Assembly (NCBI GenBank): GCA_034401135.1
Contig: JAWZSP010000004.1
Coordinates: forward strand, 1,426,001-1,490,000
DNA length: 64,000 nt
DNA from: Volutella citrinella
Lineage: Eukaryota > Ascomycota > Sordariomycetes > Hypocreales > Nectriaceae
Direction: 5' to 3'
Below are positions 33,654 to 45,107 of the stretch, in pieces. Each line of letters begins with the position of its first letter. Position 1 is the first letter of the stretch. The notes below the pieces were generated by a model. The model searched no databases, was not told the DNA's origin, and worked only from the letters and a program-made list of their open reading frames with translations. Position numbers and translations under genes: made by a program.

Positions 33654-36600
33654 TTTTTGGAATTTCTTTGGCTCCATCCCCTGCTCGCCCAGAGATGTGA
33701 TGTACGATGTAGGATTCAATACAGCAGGTGCGCAGGAAATGGTCAAATGTGCTGCAGCTCCAAAAGTACAGATGCAGGCTACCCGTATTGCTTCCTTCTG
33801 GGATGTGGGTGGCTCCTCGTCGTCACCAACGCTGCCCGGTTAGCTGCAGGTGGTTGATCAGTTCTCATTGCCAGCCCAGGTGGGTGCAATGCGTGAACCT
33901 ATCTCCCTCCCTCTCTTCCCCCGTCTGTAACTGAATATCAACCATGAAGCCATCTACGGTACAACCAGCAGGACTAAGCGAGTCTCGTCCTGGGCAGCAA
34001 GCACGCCCACTTGGCTTCGAGGATACCAATGCGTGCTCGCGGCGCTGGGTCACTCCGGAATTCCAGCCGCACGCACCGTCCTGTGATAACTTCGTAAGTG
34101 TGTTGTCGATGAATACGGCACCCCGTGGGAAAGTGGATGACGGGCTTGCAGGATGCATGCTGCGATGCCACAGCCTCATCTTGGCAGTGAGATGTGCATT
34201 GCATTTGGCCATTGTAAGACACAGACAAGGCCCTGCAGCGCTGTGCCCGTGTCCTGGACGCCCATGGTTTGTCTCTCTGCAACGAGGCTACTGGCTGGCA
34301 TGAGGGCGTGCAGAGTTGCTGTCGAGCACAATCGCCAAGGAATGCTTTTAATTAGTGATTCGTGAGCTGGTTTTAGCAGGCTTGCCCTGTCCCTCTCAAA
34401 CTCGAGGACGAGCATCGGGTCAGGGTCCAGCGTGGCTTCCATGAGAAGGATAGAGCTGGTCAAGTCAATCAACCACCATCACAATCGGCCATGACCATGG
34501 CGACTCAAAATCGCGCATTCATGTGATGGTGCAGTGGCCGATCCAGCCAGCCATTCTTTCTTTTTTCCCCTTCTTTTCCAATCCAATGTGCAGTTGATTT
34601 CCTGCTCGTCAAGGCATTCAAGCCCAAAAGGGCCCCGGCGTCCGGTGTCCGGGCGGGGTGTTAAGCCGCCCATCATCGCCACCAGGTCCAGCTGATGCCG
34701 CCGCCTGGCACAGCCGGCCCCACTGTGGCGACTGGGGGAGGGCCCGGAGGGGGGCCGCTCCACTGCCAAACGGCCCAAACCTGGGTCCTGGACCCTGCTG
34801 CATGCTCTGTGGCAGTCTGAGCTCAGTTCTGCTTCGCGGCGTGTAGACTTTTTAAGGTAAATGGAACGCAGGTAGGTGGTCATTATCTATTGGTAACTAG
34901 TAGCGTGCCGTGTCTCAACCGGCGTGTCTCAGCCCTGGCGGCGCGACTTTGGCAGCGGGCCGTGATATCTTGTCTTGGGATGTCTGGCCATGGTGTATTC
35001 GACTGTCAAGACTGCCCATATCTTCTTCTCACTCCATGAAGCAATTGCATTGGTCGAGGGGGCCACTGGTAGGGGAAATACAATCATGGTGACAGCTGCT
35101 TCTTGTGCAGATATAAAAAGTTCCACGAATGCCCTCCCTCATGCATCCAATCCGGTGAGATGGGCTACAGAGGGGGGCTGGCCGAAAGAAGAAAGGAAAC
35201 CAAAGTACCACCTCCCATCTGTCTCTTCTCACAAATATGCTCAGCCGCGAGGGCCAAATGAAAATCTCCCAGGTACCATCCATCATCCCACCAGACGCAA
35301 AGATGCGGTTGTTTGGGTCTCCTGCACAGCATGCTTCTCCTCATGGCAAGCGCGCGAGATTGCATATTCAAAACTGGAACTATTGTTGAGCAGCACTGCG
35401 ACCCAAGTATCGAAGCAGAAATGCCCAGGAGCTACGACTTATGTATGCTGTGTCACCATCCAAGCCCCAAAATGGCATCGCTGATGGTGCAACGATGCTC
35501 TAGGCTGGGGAGGTACTTCCAAGATGTGATGATGTCGTTGAAGCGCAACATGTCCACGGATGGCTTCAACCGAGACAATACACATCTCCAATGGGCTAGT
35601 AGATATTAGGTCTAGTGGGAGATGCGATGGACATGTGTTGCGCCGTGCATTTCATGAGGCGATTGAGATCTCCTAGGGTCGGTGATGTATGTATGGTCCG
35701 CCATCTGCTAATGGCAGGCCTCGCTGCACCCATGTAAGTAATTGAGCCGTTACCTGCTAGTAGTAGGTAGGTACTAGTGGTACGGCATGGCATGGTGTGT
35801 GACTGGCCGTTGCGTACCTTCCACGAGAACGATGCACTCTATTTCAACCTCAGGCACAGAGGGCTGGAGGAAACTCAGGGTCCAGCAACGCCACGCCAAC
35901 GCCTTCACATCTTGAACACCCCCAACTCCGTCATCATACAGCAAGCCTCCGATTCAGCAGCTCTTCGCTTCATCGGATCCCACAGCGCCGGCCAATCCCT
36001 ATCCTGCCAACGTCCGGTCTCACTTACATCACCTCCTGCATTGAGACTTTGGATCCCACAACGACCTCGCCGATTCATCGTTGTTCCTCGCCCGGCGCCA
36101 TCCTCCCCACCCTGACTCAACTCTCCCGCCACCATTGTTCGCACCCCTGGAGCCCACGCACGCGCTCTCACACATGGATCGCCAGAGCGCGCTAGTATGC
36201 ACCCTAGACCAAGCACACCCCTGCCATTCATCAGTTGCCCCCAAGCCCCCTCCCTTCCTCCATCTCCAGGCCCCTCTGGCCTCTGCCTCTTGCTGTATGG
36301 CAGCTGGCCGCTAGTAGGCGCACCCTCCTCGCCGCCCACCAATGGAACATGTCCTAGTAGGTGCAGCACCAAGCACCCGGCCTGGGCCAGACGCAGCGGG
36401 CGTTACGCACAGTACAACTCGGGAAGTAGGTTCAAGGTTGCTCCTCCGTCGCTCTGAGAACCCACACGGCTCAACTCCATCGACGCTGGTGTTTCTTACC
36501 CCACAGTTGCACGCCGAAACCGTTAAAGGCGGCCTATGGCATGCGACGTTAAGATTCCCGCCAGCGCTGGCTCCACCCAACGGGCCTTAACCCCAGCTTC

Positions 36601-37156
36601 GGAGTCTGGTCCTCTTCCCACCCCAGCGCCAGTTCGTCCTCCAATTTTCCCTCTTACACATTTCACGACGCGACGACAACCTTACCAGCCCCGGGACTTG
36701 CGCCAGCTTGCCCTCCAACGTCGTTCCGACTCTGGGTTGTGCGCCAGCGTGCTCTCGGCCGATACGACCTCTGTCGCTCTCCCCCGCTGAGAGCCGTCGT
36801 AGGGGCCGAGCCTCATTCCCCAGTGGCAGTGCGGGGAGTTACTCAGCACCTACCTTACATACCCGACGCCGACGCCTTCCCAATCTCCGGACGTCCCTTG
36901 CCGGCCGGCGCGGGTGACCACAGACGACTGCATCTGAAAGGTGCCGCTCCCGCGCCGCATTCCCTCGCCCACTCTCACGACATTCAACCCTCAAGCCTCC
37001 GTCCTGCGATACACTCTCACATCGCTTTTCTCGCCTGCCATCGTCTGCGCCTCCCAACCTCTGCAACACCTCTCGACGTCATCGCCATTGGCTTCAATCG
37101 CAAGCCATTAATCGGGCTGTGCCTGCGCCGCCGCCTCTCGAGGCCCTGGCAACGCA

Positions 37157-40100
37157 ATGACGTCTGGTCGCCATGGGGTCTTGGACCGCTCCCAAGTTCA
37201 AAATGCCCATGACCAACTCGGCCCTGGTTCTCAACTTTTCAGCGACGCCTCCGATCTAAATCCCCAATCCGCCGCCTTCATGGATACTACCCGCTTTGAC
37301 GATTTCCCCTTCTCATTCCCGACGCTCTCCGACCAGACATCCCTCGCTCTCGCAGATCAACCAAATGCTGTGCAAACTAGTGATGCATTTTCTCAGCAAC
37401 AGTCCATCGGCATGATGGACCCAGAACAGAACGTCGGAGCTGGGTCTGGAACCGGGCTGCCATTTAGCTCAGCCTCGTCGGGCCACCGGAGCAAAAGCCT
37501 GGAGGGATCCGATGCGCCCCAAGAGAAGAATTCACCTATAGCCACTTCGTTCGATGACTCCGTTGCGGATGAGTTTGGCCTGTCGTCCCATAGCCGTGCC
37601 GATGGAACCGATCTCGGTGGGAAGACCAAGGAAGACAGAGGCGACGCTGCCCCGGCCTGGAGCGAGCTCAAGACGAAAGCTGGCAAGGAGCGTAAGCGCC
37701 TGCCTCTAGCCTGCATCGCCTGTCGCCGCAAGAAGATCCGCTGTTCTGGCGAAAAACCGGCATGTAAACACTGCCTGCGCTCGCGGACTCCTTGCGTCTA
37801 CAAGGTAACGACGCGAAAAGCCGCGCCTCGCACTGACTACATGGCCATGCTCGACAAGCGGCTGAAGCGGATGGAGGAACGCATCATCAAGGTTATCCCC
37901 AAATCTGATCAGGAAACCACGTCACCCGTCACCAGAGCTGTAGTGAAGCCTGCCCTTCCCGGCACCGTGCCGGCCAACAAGCCTCTCAGTTCGAGGAAAC
38001 GTGGGGCGGATGAAGCTTTTGGCCCTGGGCTCGAAGCATGGGCCAGGCACCCCGCAAAGGCCAAAGCCAATGGAAATGATGATCCCGATTCTAGTCGAGT
38101 CCAGGAGGCAGAAGAAAGTAAGTTATTTGATGAAGGTGCTGATGCTCTGCCACCGAAAGAGATACAGGAGCATCTAGCCGAGGTGTTCTTTGACTATGTC
38201 TATGGCCAATCTTACCATCTTCTTCACAAACCAAGCTACATGGCGAAGCTAAGGTACGTTGGACGTGACATGTATTTAACTCACCAATCGATTCGCTGAC
38301 AATTAGCAGAAGCAACACATTGCCACCTGTGCTCGTCCTTTCGGTTTGTGCAGTCGCGGCTCGTTTCACTACAAATCCGAACATTGGACCTGCATCCCCC
38401 CAATTCTTACGTGGAGAGGAATGGGCGTCACACGCAAGAGACATTTGTACCAGGAGATATGAACGGCCAAACCTCACCATTCTGACATGCCTTTTGATCC
38501 TCGGTCTACATGAATTCGGCACATGCCAAGGGGATAGGAGTTGGGCCCTTGGAGGGCAAGCCATCAGGATGGCCTTTGCTCTTCAATTGCACAAGGATTT
38601 GGACTACGACCCTATGGAGCGGCACGGAAAGAGGACTAAATTGAGCTTCATCGATCGTGAAATCCGGCGACGCATCATGTGGGCCTGTTTTCTGATGGAC
38701 AGATTCAACTCGTCTGGCAAAGATCGGCCAATATTCATCAGAGAGGAAACTATCCAGGTCCCGCTTCCGGTCAATGAACACCTCTTCAAGTACGACATAC
38801 CAGCCACCACGGAGATGCTCGATGGAAAGGTAATTCGTCGCCCCTCGATTTCCGAAGATGGTCAGCAGCCTGATCCACGGAAAAACATGGGCCTTTCGGC
38901 TTACACAATCCGAGCGATTGCCGTTTGGGGCCGGATCATCACATATGCCAATCAAGGCGGAAAGGATACTGATCCCCATCCTATGTGGGGTCCAGAGTCT
39001 ATGTTTTCGAAGCTCCGAGACGACGCAGCGGCCCTGGAGTCCTCCCTCCCGGCATCGTTGGAGCACTCGACTGACAATCTGGAAGTGCACAAAACAGCCA
39101 ATACTGCTAACCAACTGCTCTTCCTGCACATGTGTATCCAGCAGATATTTCTCTTTCTCAACCAAGCAGCATCGGTAGCCCACAGTTCGACTCCCCATGG
39201 CCCTGCCCCCAGCGGCTTCGTCGTCGATGCAAAGCAGAAGACGTTCGCCGCAGCGAACAAGATATCCGACATCTTGAGAGAAGCAGACGAGATGCACTTT
39301 TTTGTCTCGGCGCCGTTCGCTGGATACTGTGCATTTTCTTCCACAACGATACACATTTTGGGCATCGTGTCCCAAAATCCAGTCGTCAAACCGGTGGCTG
39401 AGGCCAACCTAGTTGTCAACGTCAAATACTTGCAGAAAATGAAGAAGTACTGGGGCATGTTTGACTGGATGGTGGAACACGTCCGAGCGCTCTATCGAAA
39501 TGCACTCGATGCAGCAAGAACGGGAGCTCCTCTCAGCGAGGGCTCTGCGGCGTCGTCACTTCTTCAATACGGAGACTGGTTCAACCGTTACCCCCATGGC
39601 CTAGCCGGTTCAGAGTTCAAAGATCCTGCAACCCAAAAGAGAAAAGAGAAGGGTGCCGATGGTGTGATGGAGGCGAAGCCAGAACTGGTGTCCGCCGAAG
39701 AGTACTTTTCCAACATCTCGCCGCCTCAGACCACCGAACACAAGGATGGTGGTCGCCAAGGGCCACAGAAACGCAAGTCGGTATCGAAGAAGCACAGTTC
39801 CAACGCTGCTCAGCAGCTCCCAGACTCTATTCCTAACGCGGAAAGCGGAAATCGGGCAACTGCTCGGCCACAGCGCAGGTTTTCTGGGGCATTGGGGGGC
39901 CAGCAACCGAGTGCTCCGACGGGATACAACCCTGCGCTCGCCCAGCCAAGAAACGCGCCCTTCAACCATCCCATGTCGCCTATGAATCAAACCTCAATGG
40001 CTGCCTTTCCACACCACTCTCAAGTCCCCTCATTTGTCACGCCTGACCTGATGGCCATGACATTCAATCCCCAGGCCAACGGGTCGTTCGTGCCCGGCCT

Positions 40101-40482
40101 CGAGCGTCAACTGTCACTTGGCGGATACCCGATGGACCCCAGCAACGGCTTGTCCAACGGTCACAATATGTTCGAAAATATGGACTGGAGTGGCCTTGCG
40201 TCTGGTGGACCCCTCAGTCGTGACGTGCAAAGCCGTCGAGCCAGCATGAAGGATGACACGAATGGACAATCAGCTCATCAGAATCCTACGGATGGATCAG
40301 CATCCGGAAATGGGCAAGATTCGTCGGCCTGGTTTATGCCGTTCAAGATGGATCCACCGCCGGAGATGATTCAGGATATTGGCTTGGGCATTGCCAATGC
40401 TGACCCGTTCGCGGCCTTGTTCTCTGGCGGCAACGGCACGTTGACACCGAATCCCCTAGACCAAGTGCAGAATGGCTCTTAG
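37157..40482 (+). CDS. Zn2Cys6 (GAL4-type) fungal-specific transcription factor
   Basis: Sequence-specific nuclear regulator; targets unknown. Exons 37157-38253 and 38310-40482 encode 1089 aa. The zinc cluster has the canonical spacing C186-x2-C189-x6-C196-x6-C203-x2-C206-x6-C213 in a basic context (ERKRLPLACIACRRKKIRC). It is followed by a linker and coiled-coil segment (YMAMLDKRLKRMEERIIKVI) for dimerisation. The middle homology region starts near residue 350 (HLAEVFFDYVYGQSYHLLHKPS) and includes LGLHEFGTCQGDRSWALGGQAIRMA and EIRRRIMWACFLMDRF, the usual fungal_trans signature. The C-terminal 300 residues are Asn/Gln/Pro/Ser-rich and may be an activation domain. The acceptor reads TTAGCAG, a NAGNAG pair that would add or drop one residue. 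I do not recognise a characterised orthologue with certainty. A very large upstream region suggests complex control. Confidence 0.92.
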
Positions 40483-41337
40483 CATGCTGCTAGGGAAGCT
40501 TTTCAGTCACCGAGTTGACATCCCAACTCTGAAAACCGCCCTCAGGGAACCGGTGGCCTTTTGAACTCGGTTGTGCCATCAAAAAGGCTCGAACTGTAAA
40601 CACAACACATATATGTAAAACGCAGAAGATGAGACCAAGCGATGAAAAACAAATAACTAATCACCCAGGAGCCATCACCTGGTTCTGACGGCTGTCCAGA
40701 GCTACAAGGAAAGGAGTTTTTTTTTCTTCAGTGTGTCATTAGGGAAATAATGGCGTGCTTGTATCATCGGTTTAGCTTGAAATGATCCATGGGCAAGTGC
40801 CAGTAAGCATAAGAGGCGGATATTTGGGTCACATGCGGCGTCATTTCACCCTCTTTACATCTTTTGCGATTTGGATCGAGGATCTTCAGCTACGAAAGGG
40901 CTCATATTGGTTTTGATATCCGGGGAACCCAGCAGATTTGTAGGTTAGTTTAGTAGTAGTACTAGGCCATAGGTAGCCTTCTGTCTGTACCTCCTACGCA
41001 GACATGAAATACACCAGGCAACAAGACCCCGTTACGGGACAACTTAATACTTTTCCAAATGATTTGAGTCTATGTATATATATTCCCATTACACCACTGC
41101 ATAGTCCGAGGCCAATGCTCCGGTCATTTGGCAGTCCCATGATGCCTAAATGCCAGATCTATCAGATAAACTCCGCCAAACCCATGACTTTTTTGGGGCT
41201 TTGAACGCCACTGCTACATGATTGCAATGCTTCAGCTGAGTGCTGGTTGTATCTTGACGCCCGAGTACACCGACTGCCTCCTCGGCACCCGTCAACCTTT
41301 TCTTCTCCTCTCATCTTGTCCCGGCGCCGGGGGACGT
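40483..41337. other. Convergent 3' region between the transcription factor and KRI1
   Basis: An 855-bp tail-to-tail spacer with A/T-rich stretches, a T-run near 40719-40727 and a TAGTAGTAGTACTAG motif near 40951. No coding sequence is recognised. Confidence 0.5.
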
Positions 41338-43290
41338 CTAATCGTCGGCCTCGACCGCCGCACCACCCTTCTTGTTCTTGGAGCGCTTTCTCTTCTTCCG
41401 CGAGCCGCCCACATCACCAACAACGTTGTCGCCGGCCTCGGCAGCCTTTGTGCCCAGGATCTTGCCCGAGGCGGCGAGATCATCCTCGTCGATGACCCGC
41501 TCGAAGCCGTAGGTGGGGCCCGTCTTCTCAAATTCGGCGCCGAATGCGTCGCGACGCCATTGGCGTAGGCGGTGCTTCTTTCCAAGAGTCTTGCGGTCGC
41601 GGCGCTTCTTCTCCTGGTCACGGAAGGTGGCCAGCTTCTTGAGGCCGGCGAACTCGTTGAGTGCCTGGTCCGAAGGGGCAAGGAGGATATCACGGGCCGT
41701 CATGCCGAAGGATTCGGGCGACGTCTCACGATAGCGGAAGGCGGCATGGGAAGGCGTCTTGAGGATGTCGTGGTCGGAAAGCCCCAGCTTGGAGTCGACA
41801 AGGGCCTCGAGTTTGGTTCGATCCTGGCGGGCCTTTTTCTGGGCTTCCTTCTGGGCCTTCTTGTGATCCGGCGTCTTGCGTTTCTTGGATGGCCGCGATT
41901 CGTCATCATCGTCGCCCTCGTCTTCGAAATCTCCAGCCACATCACCTTCAGCATCGCTTAGGCCAATGTCAGGCTTTTCGTCGTCTTCAAAGTCGGGAAT
42001 GAGGTCCTTGATGTCAATGTCGTCGTCCCATGTCGGCTTCTTGGGGTTCTTCTTCTTCTTCTTGGCATCCTCATCGGTATCATCGCCCGAGACAGGCGCG
42101 TCGTCGTTTTGAGCATAGTAGTCGTCGCCAAACCGTTTGAGCATCTCTTCCTCCCACTTGTCGTTCTCCCAAGCATCGTCCAGAAACTTGACCCAGTCCT
42201 CATCCTTGAGCTCCTTGCCCACGTTTCCGGCAGCCTGCTTGATTTTGCGCAACTTGGCCTCCGCCTCGTCAACCTTGAGTTTTCGCAGACGAGCCTTTTC
42301 TTCCCGTCTCTGTTGCTTTTCGGCCTCCTTCTGTTCTCGCTCCAGCTCTCGCTGACGTTTTCGCCCCGTCTTCTCCTCTCGTCTCACAGACTTCGCACTG
42401 GCGATATCTCTGGCATACGTTCGAAGGACTTCGTTGCTCTTCTCCGGGTCTTCAAAGCGCATGTTGTACGCTTGCTCAAATTCGTCGGCTTTGTCGTCAT
42501 CATCCTCGCCGTCGTCGGACTCGAAAGCTTTCCAGTTAGACCCATCAGGTTGCACCCAGGCACGGGCGCTCATGAAGTTTGATAGGAAGGTCTCGGGGTT
42601 TTTGTCGGCACTTTCCACATCAAGTTCCGAGATGGCCAATCCAGCCTGTCGGGCGGGGTGGACACCATTGGCGTTTGCCTTCTCCGATACCTTCTTCTTC
42701 TTCACGATGAAGCCGTCCTCGTCCTCGTCATCGGAATCGCCAGCGGTCGCAGCGTTGATCTCGGAAAGAATCGACTTCTTCAGGGCATTTTGCTCCTGTA
42801 CGTAGGTTTTGGGGGCATCGTCCTCGTCGTCTGAAGCGCCAACATCACCCTTGAGCAGCTTCTCTCGGTGATAGTCCTTTAGGTACACGGGCTTCTCCTT
42901 CTTCTCTTTATCAGCCGAGGCAGGCGCGTCACCACCGGCGTAGAAGTGGACGTCTTGGTCATAGACCTTGGGGTCCTTATTTCGAATAGCTTGCAAGGTA
43001 GCGGAGATTTGGGCGTCAAGATCTTCTGTGGCAAGGAAACCATCCTCATCTTCAGTTTCGTCCGAGGACGAGGAGTCGCCGTCGTCGTCGTTTCCAGTCT
43101 TGCCGGTCCTGGCAAATTTCTCCTCCAGCCTCTGTCGTTCCTCACGCTTCTTGTTGTGTTCAAAACGGCGGGCAAAGTCTTGGTTGACCTTCAGGTCGGT
43201 GACCGGGGCACCTCCATCTTCGGACTCGGAGTCGCTTTCGTCGAGGAGAGCACGCTTCGAGCGCTGGGGTTCCTCGGTGGCCTTAGCCAT
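41338..43290 (-). CDS. KRI1: Ribosome biogenesis protein Kri1
   Basis: Nucleolar protein required for 40S subunit assembly, a partner of Krr1 in the small-subunit processome. One exon, 650 aa. The protein is extremely charged, with repeated acidic blocks (for example DDDGDSSSSDETEDEDGF) alternating with Lys/Arg/Glu helices. The family-defining middle part (REEKTGRKRQRELEREQKEA to LRKIKQAAGNVGKELKDEDW) and the C-terminal Kri1_C segment (FRYRETSPESFGMTARDILL, then LGKKHRLRQWRRDAFG) are both present. A Lys/Arg-rich tail (GSRKKRKRSKNKKGG) is a likely nuclear or nucleolar signal. The start MAKATEEPQRSKRALLDESDSE matches the usual fungal N-terminus. It is divergent from the Rab5 gene and convergent with the transcription factor. 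Confidence 0.94.
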   Translation of the reverse strand: MAKATEEPQRSKRALLDESDSESEDGGAPVTDLKVNQDFARRFEHNKKREERQRLEEKFARTGKTGNDDDGDSSSSDETEDEDGFLATEDLDAQISATLQAIRNKDPKVYDQDVHFYAGGDAPASADKEKKEKPVYLKDYHREKLLKGDVGASDDEDDAPKTYVQEQNALKKSILSEINAATAGDSDDEDEDGFIVKKKKVSEKANANGVHPARQAGLAISELDVESADKNPETFLSNFMSARAWVQPDGSNWKAFESDDGEDDDDKADEFEQAYNMRFEDPEKSNEVLRTYARDIASAKSVRREEKTGRKRQRELEREQKEAEKQQRREEKARLRKLKVDEAEAKLRKIKQAAGNVGKELKDEDWVKFLDDAWENDKWEEEMLKRFGDDYYAQNDDAPVSGDDTDEDAKKKKKNPKKPTWDDDIDIKDLIPDFEDDEKPDIGLSDAEGDVAGDFEDEGDDDDESRPSKKRKTPDHKKAQKEAQKKARQDRTKLEALVDSKLGLSDHDILKTPSHAAFRYRETSPESFGMTARDILLAPSDQALNEFAGLKKLATFRDQEKKRRDRKTLGKKHRLRQWRRDAFGAEFEKTGPTYGFERVIDEDDLAASGKILGTKAAEAGDNVVGDVGGSRKKRKRSKNKKGGAAVEADD

Positions 43291-44270
43291 GGCTACTAGT
43301 GAACGTCCGTAAAGAATGGAAGCCAGACCTCGGAAGACAGCGATTGGTATTGTATTATTGCGAGTTGAACCAAGCCAGCGAGAGAAGTTCTTTGGCAGGG
43401 TGGATCTCAGCGCAACGCTGGTCTAGCCTAGTAGAGCTTCATCCTCTGCCTCTACTTTTTTTTTCTGCCGCCTGCCTGCACCTTTTTTTTTTTGGCGGGG
43501 AGCGGCCGGCTCCGGCGAAATATGGCGCCGACTGTGCCCCGCCTGCCCCATCCCTGGTCAGCCACACAGTCATAGGCCAGCCTGGGCGCCAGGTGGGCAC
43601 AGTGGAGGCCTGGCACCGCTTCCGTGCTGTCAGAGAGGTGAGGTACCTGCCAGTGGGGGTACTTCAACGTCTTGTCTGCCTTCACCCAAGGAGAGGAGTT
43701 GCTACCTAGCTGAAGGGCCTTATAGATGGTTGCAGAGTAGGTAACTTAGTACTACTTAGCCTTTCATCTATGGCCTGTTTGAAGGAGTACTAGACTTGGT
43801 CTGCGACGAGTCACCAGCCTCATACTTCGCGCTCCTACTACTATAGTACTAAGTAATAACCCCCAAGTACTGCCAGTGGCAGGTATCTGGAGGTCGTAGA
43901 AGCTCAGAGGTGCAGCTGCTGGAGGGAGGTACCTTGCTTGTGGCCGCTGCAACACAGCACTGCCCTACATTCGCTGGGCCTTCAGTTGCTCATCCTGCCT
44001 GCCCGCCGCAGCCCGGCCTCGTCATCGCACTAGCCAACCAACCACCCGCCACTGCTCGGTCCTGGTTCTGGCTTCTACTCCGGACTCCTCCAGGCGCCAT
44101 CCGTGTCTTCCTCTTCCTCCGACGACCAGGCACCCGCTTTTCCATCTGTCAACCAAACCCAGCCTCTAAACCGACGCAATCACAGTCCCCATCCGCCTTC
44201 TCCATCTCGGCCCCTTTCGATCCCCATCCCCTCCCCTTCGCGCGCCTCCGTCCTCGTCGACAACGACGCC
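43291..44270. promoter_or_regulatory. Divergent promoter region of KRI1 and the Rab5 gene
   Basis: This 980-bp spacer contains two long T-runs (about 43456-43464 and 43483-43493), a cluster of TAGTACTA-type motifs (43745-43760, 43784-43795, 43833-43855) and a C/T-rich leader from about 44090 up to the Rab5 start codon. An open frame crossing the leader shows no conserved sequence. Confidence 0.55.
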
Positions 44271-45107
44271 ATGGCCGACTCTGCGCACGCCCCCAAGCCC
44301 AGCAGCAGCGTCAAGCTGGTGCTGCTTGGCGAAGCCGCTGTCGGCAAGGTACGACGCCGAACCTGCTCTCTGCTGCCATCCGGACTTGGAATTGACTCGT
44401 GCGACAGTCCTCTCTAGTTCTCCGATTCGTCAACGACGATTTTCAAGAAAACAAGGAGCCCACTATTGGTGGTATGTACTGCCGGCCATCCCGCAGGCCC
44501 ATCTGCCTGCTTGATCGCAGCCTCTGACCTTTTCTCTGCAGCGGCCTTCCTGACCCAGAAGTGCAATCTTCCGACGCGAACGATTAAATTCGAGATTTGG
44601 GATACCGCCGGACAGGAACGTTTCGCTTCACTTGCCCCCATGTACTACCGCAACGCCCAGGCCGCCCTCGTCGTCTACGATCTCACCAAGCCCACCTCTC
44701 TCATCAAAGCCAAGCACTGGGTCGCCGAGCTGCAACGGCAAGCCTCTCCCGGTATCGTCATCGCCCTGGTGGGAAACAAGCTAGATCTAACTGGCGGCCC
44801 GGCCGGCGCTGCCGCCGACGCTGGTGATGCGGACGGCGACGAGTCGGGTGATGCACGCAAGGTTTCCACAGAGGAGGCAACGTCGTACGCTGAGGAGGAG
44901 GGCCTGCTGTTTTTCGAGACGAGTGCAAAGAGTGGCCACAATGTCACCGAGGTGTTCACCGCCATCGCCAACGCGATACCCGAGACTTCGTTGAAGAGCG
45001 CCCGGGGTGCCGGAGCCTCTGGCGCCGCTAGCAGAGGAACTGAGGAGCAACGAGTAAACCTGGGAGGCCCTAAAGATGCCGGAGCCAAGGACAATTGCGC
45101 CTGCTAG
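44271..45107 (+). CDS. YPT5: Rab5-type small GTPase (Ypt5/Vps21 family)
   Basis: Early-endosome GTPase controlling tethering and fusion. Exons 44271-44348, 44408-44471 and 44542-45107 encode 235 aa. Motifs in order: P-loop GEAAVGKSS (split by the first intron after GK), switch I effector KEPTIGAAF, the Rab5 mark [28 protein letters not shown], and [10 protein letters not shown]. The C-terminus ends CAC, a double-cysteine signal for geranylgeranylation. Between NKLDL and the following KVSTEEA helix there is an Ala/Gly/Asp-rich insert of about 24 residues, longer than in animal Rab5. The 5' leader is pyrimidine-rich. Both introns have standard borders, and their phases restore the conserved sequence exactly. 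Confidence 0.94.

Larger units (their letters stand above)
30201..37156. other. Gene-free block of nearly 7 kb between ESP1 and the Zn2Cys6 factor
   Basis: This is by far the largest spacer in the window (6956 bp). No open frame on either strand shows a conserved motif, biased codon use or joinable exons. It contains a 10-bp tandem repeat (30301-30345), a 23-bp tandem duplication (32271-32316), a CTTTTT hexamer repeat (33626-33653) and TACTAGTA-type motifs near 34899, 35592 and 35757. From about 35900 to 37156 the plus strand becomes C/T-rich, consistent with a long leader for the transcription factor gene. Long regulatory DNA or a non-coding transcript are both possible. Confidence 0.6.

Noticed and set aside
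34975..35484. A 169-codon plus-strand frame with a P-loop-like word (GATGRGNT)
   Set aside because: The resemblance is a few residues only, with no other nucleotide-binding motif and no joinable neighbouring exons. It is probably chance.
36739..37212. A 157-codon frame overlapping the start of the Zn2Cys6 gene
   Set aside because: It is Pro/His/Arg-rich and comes from the pyrimidine-rich leader. The transcription factor frame starts inside it with far better support.
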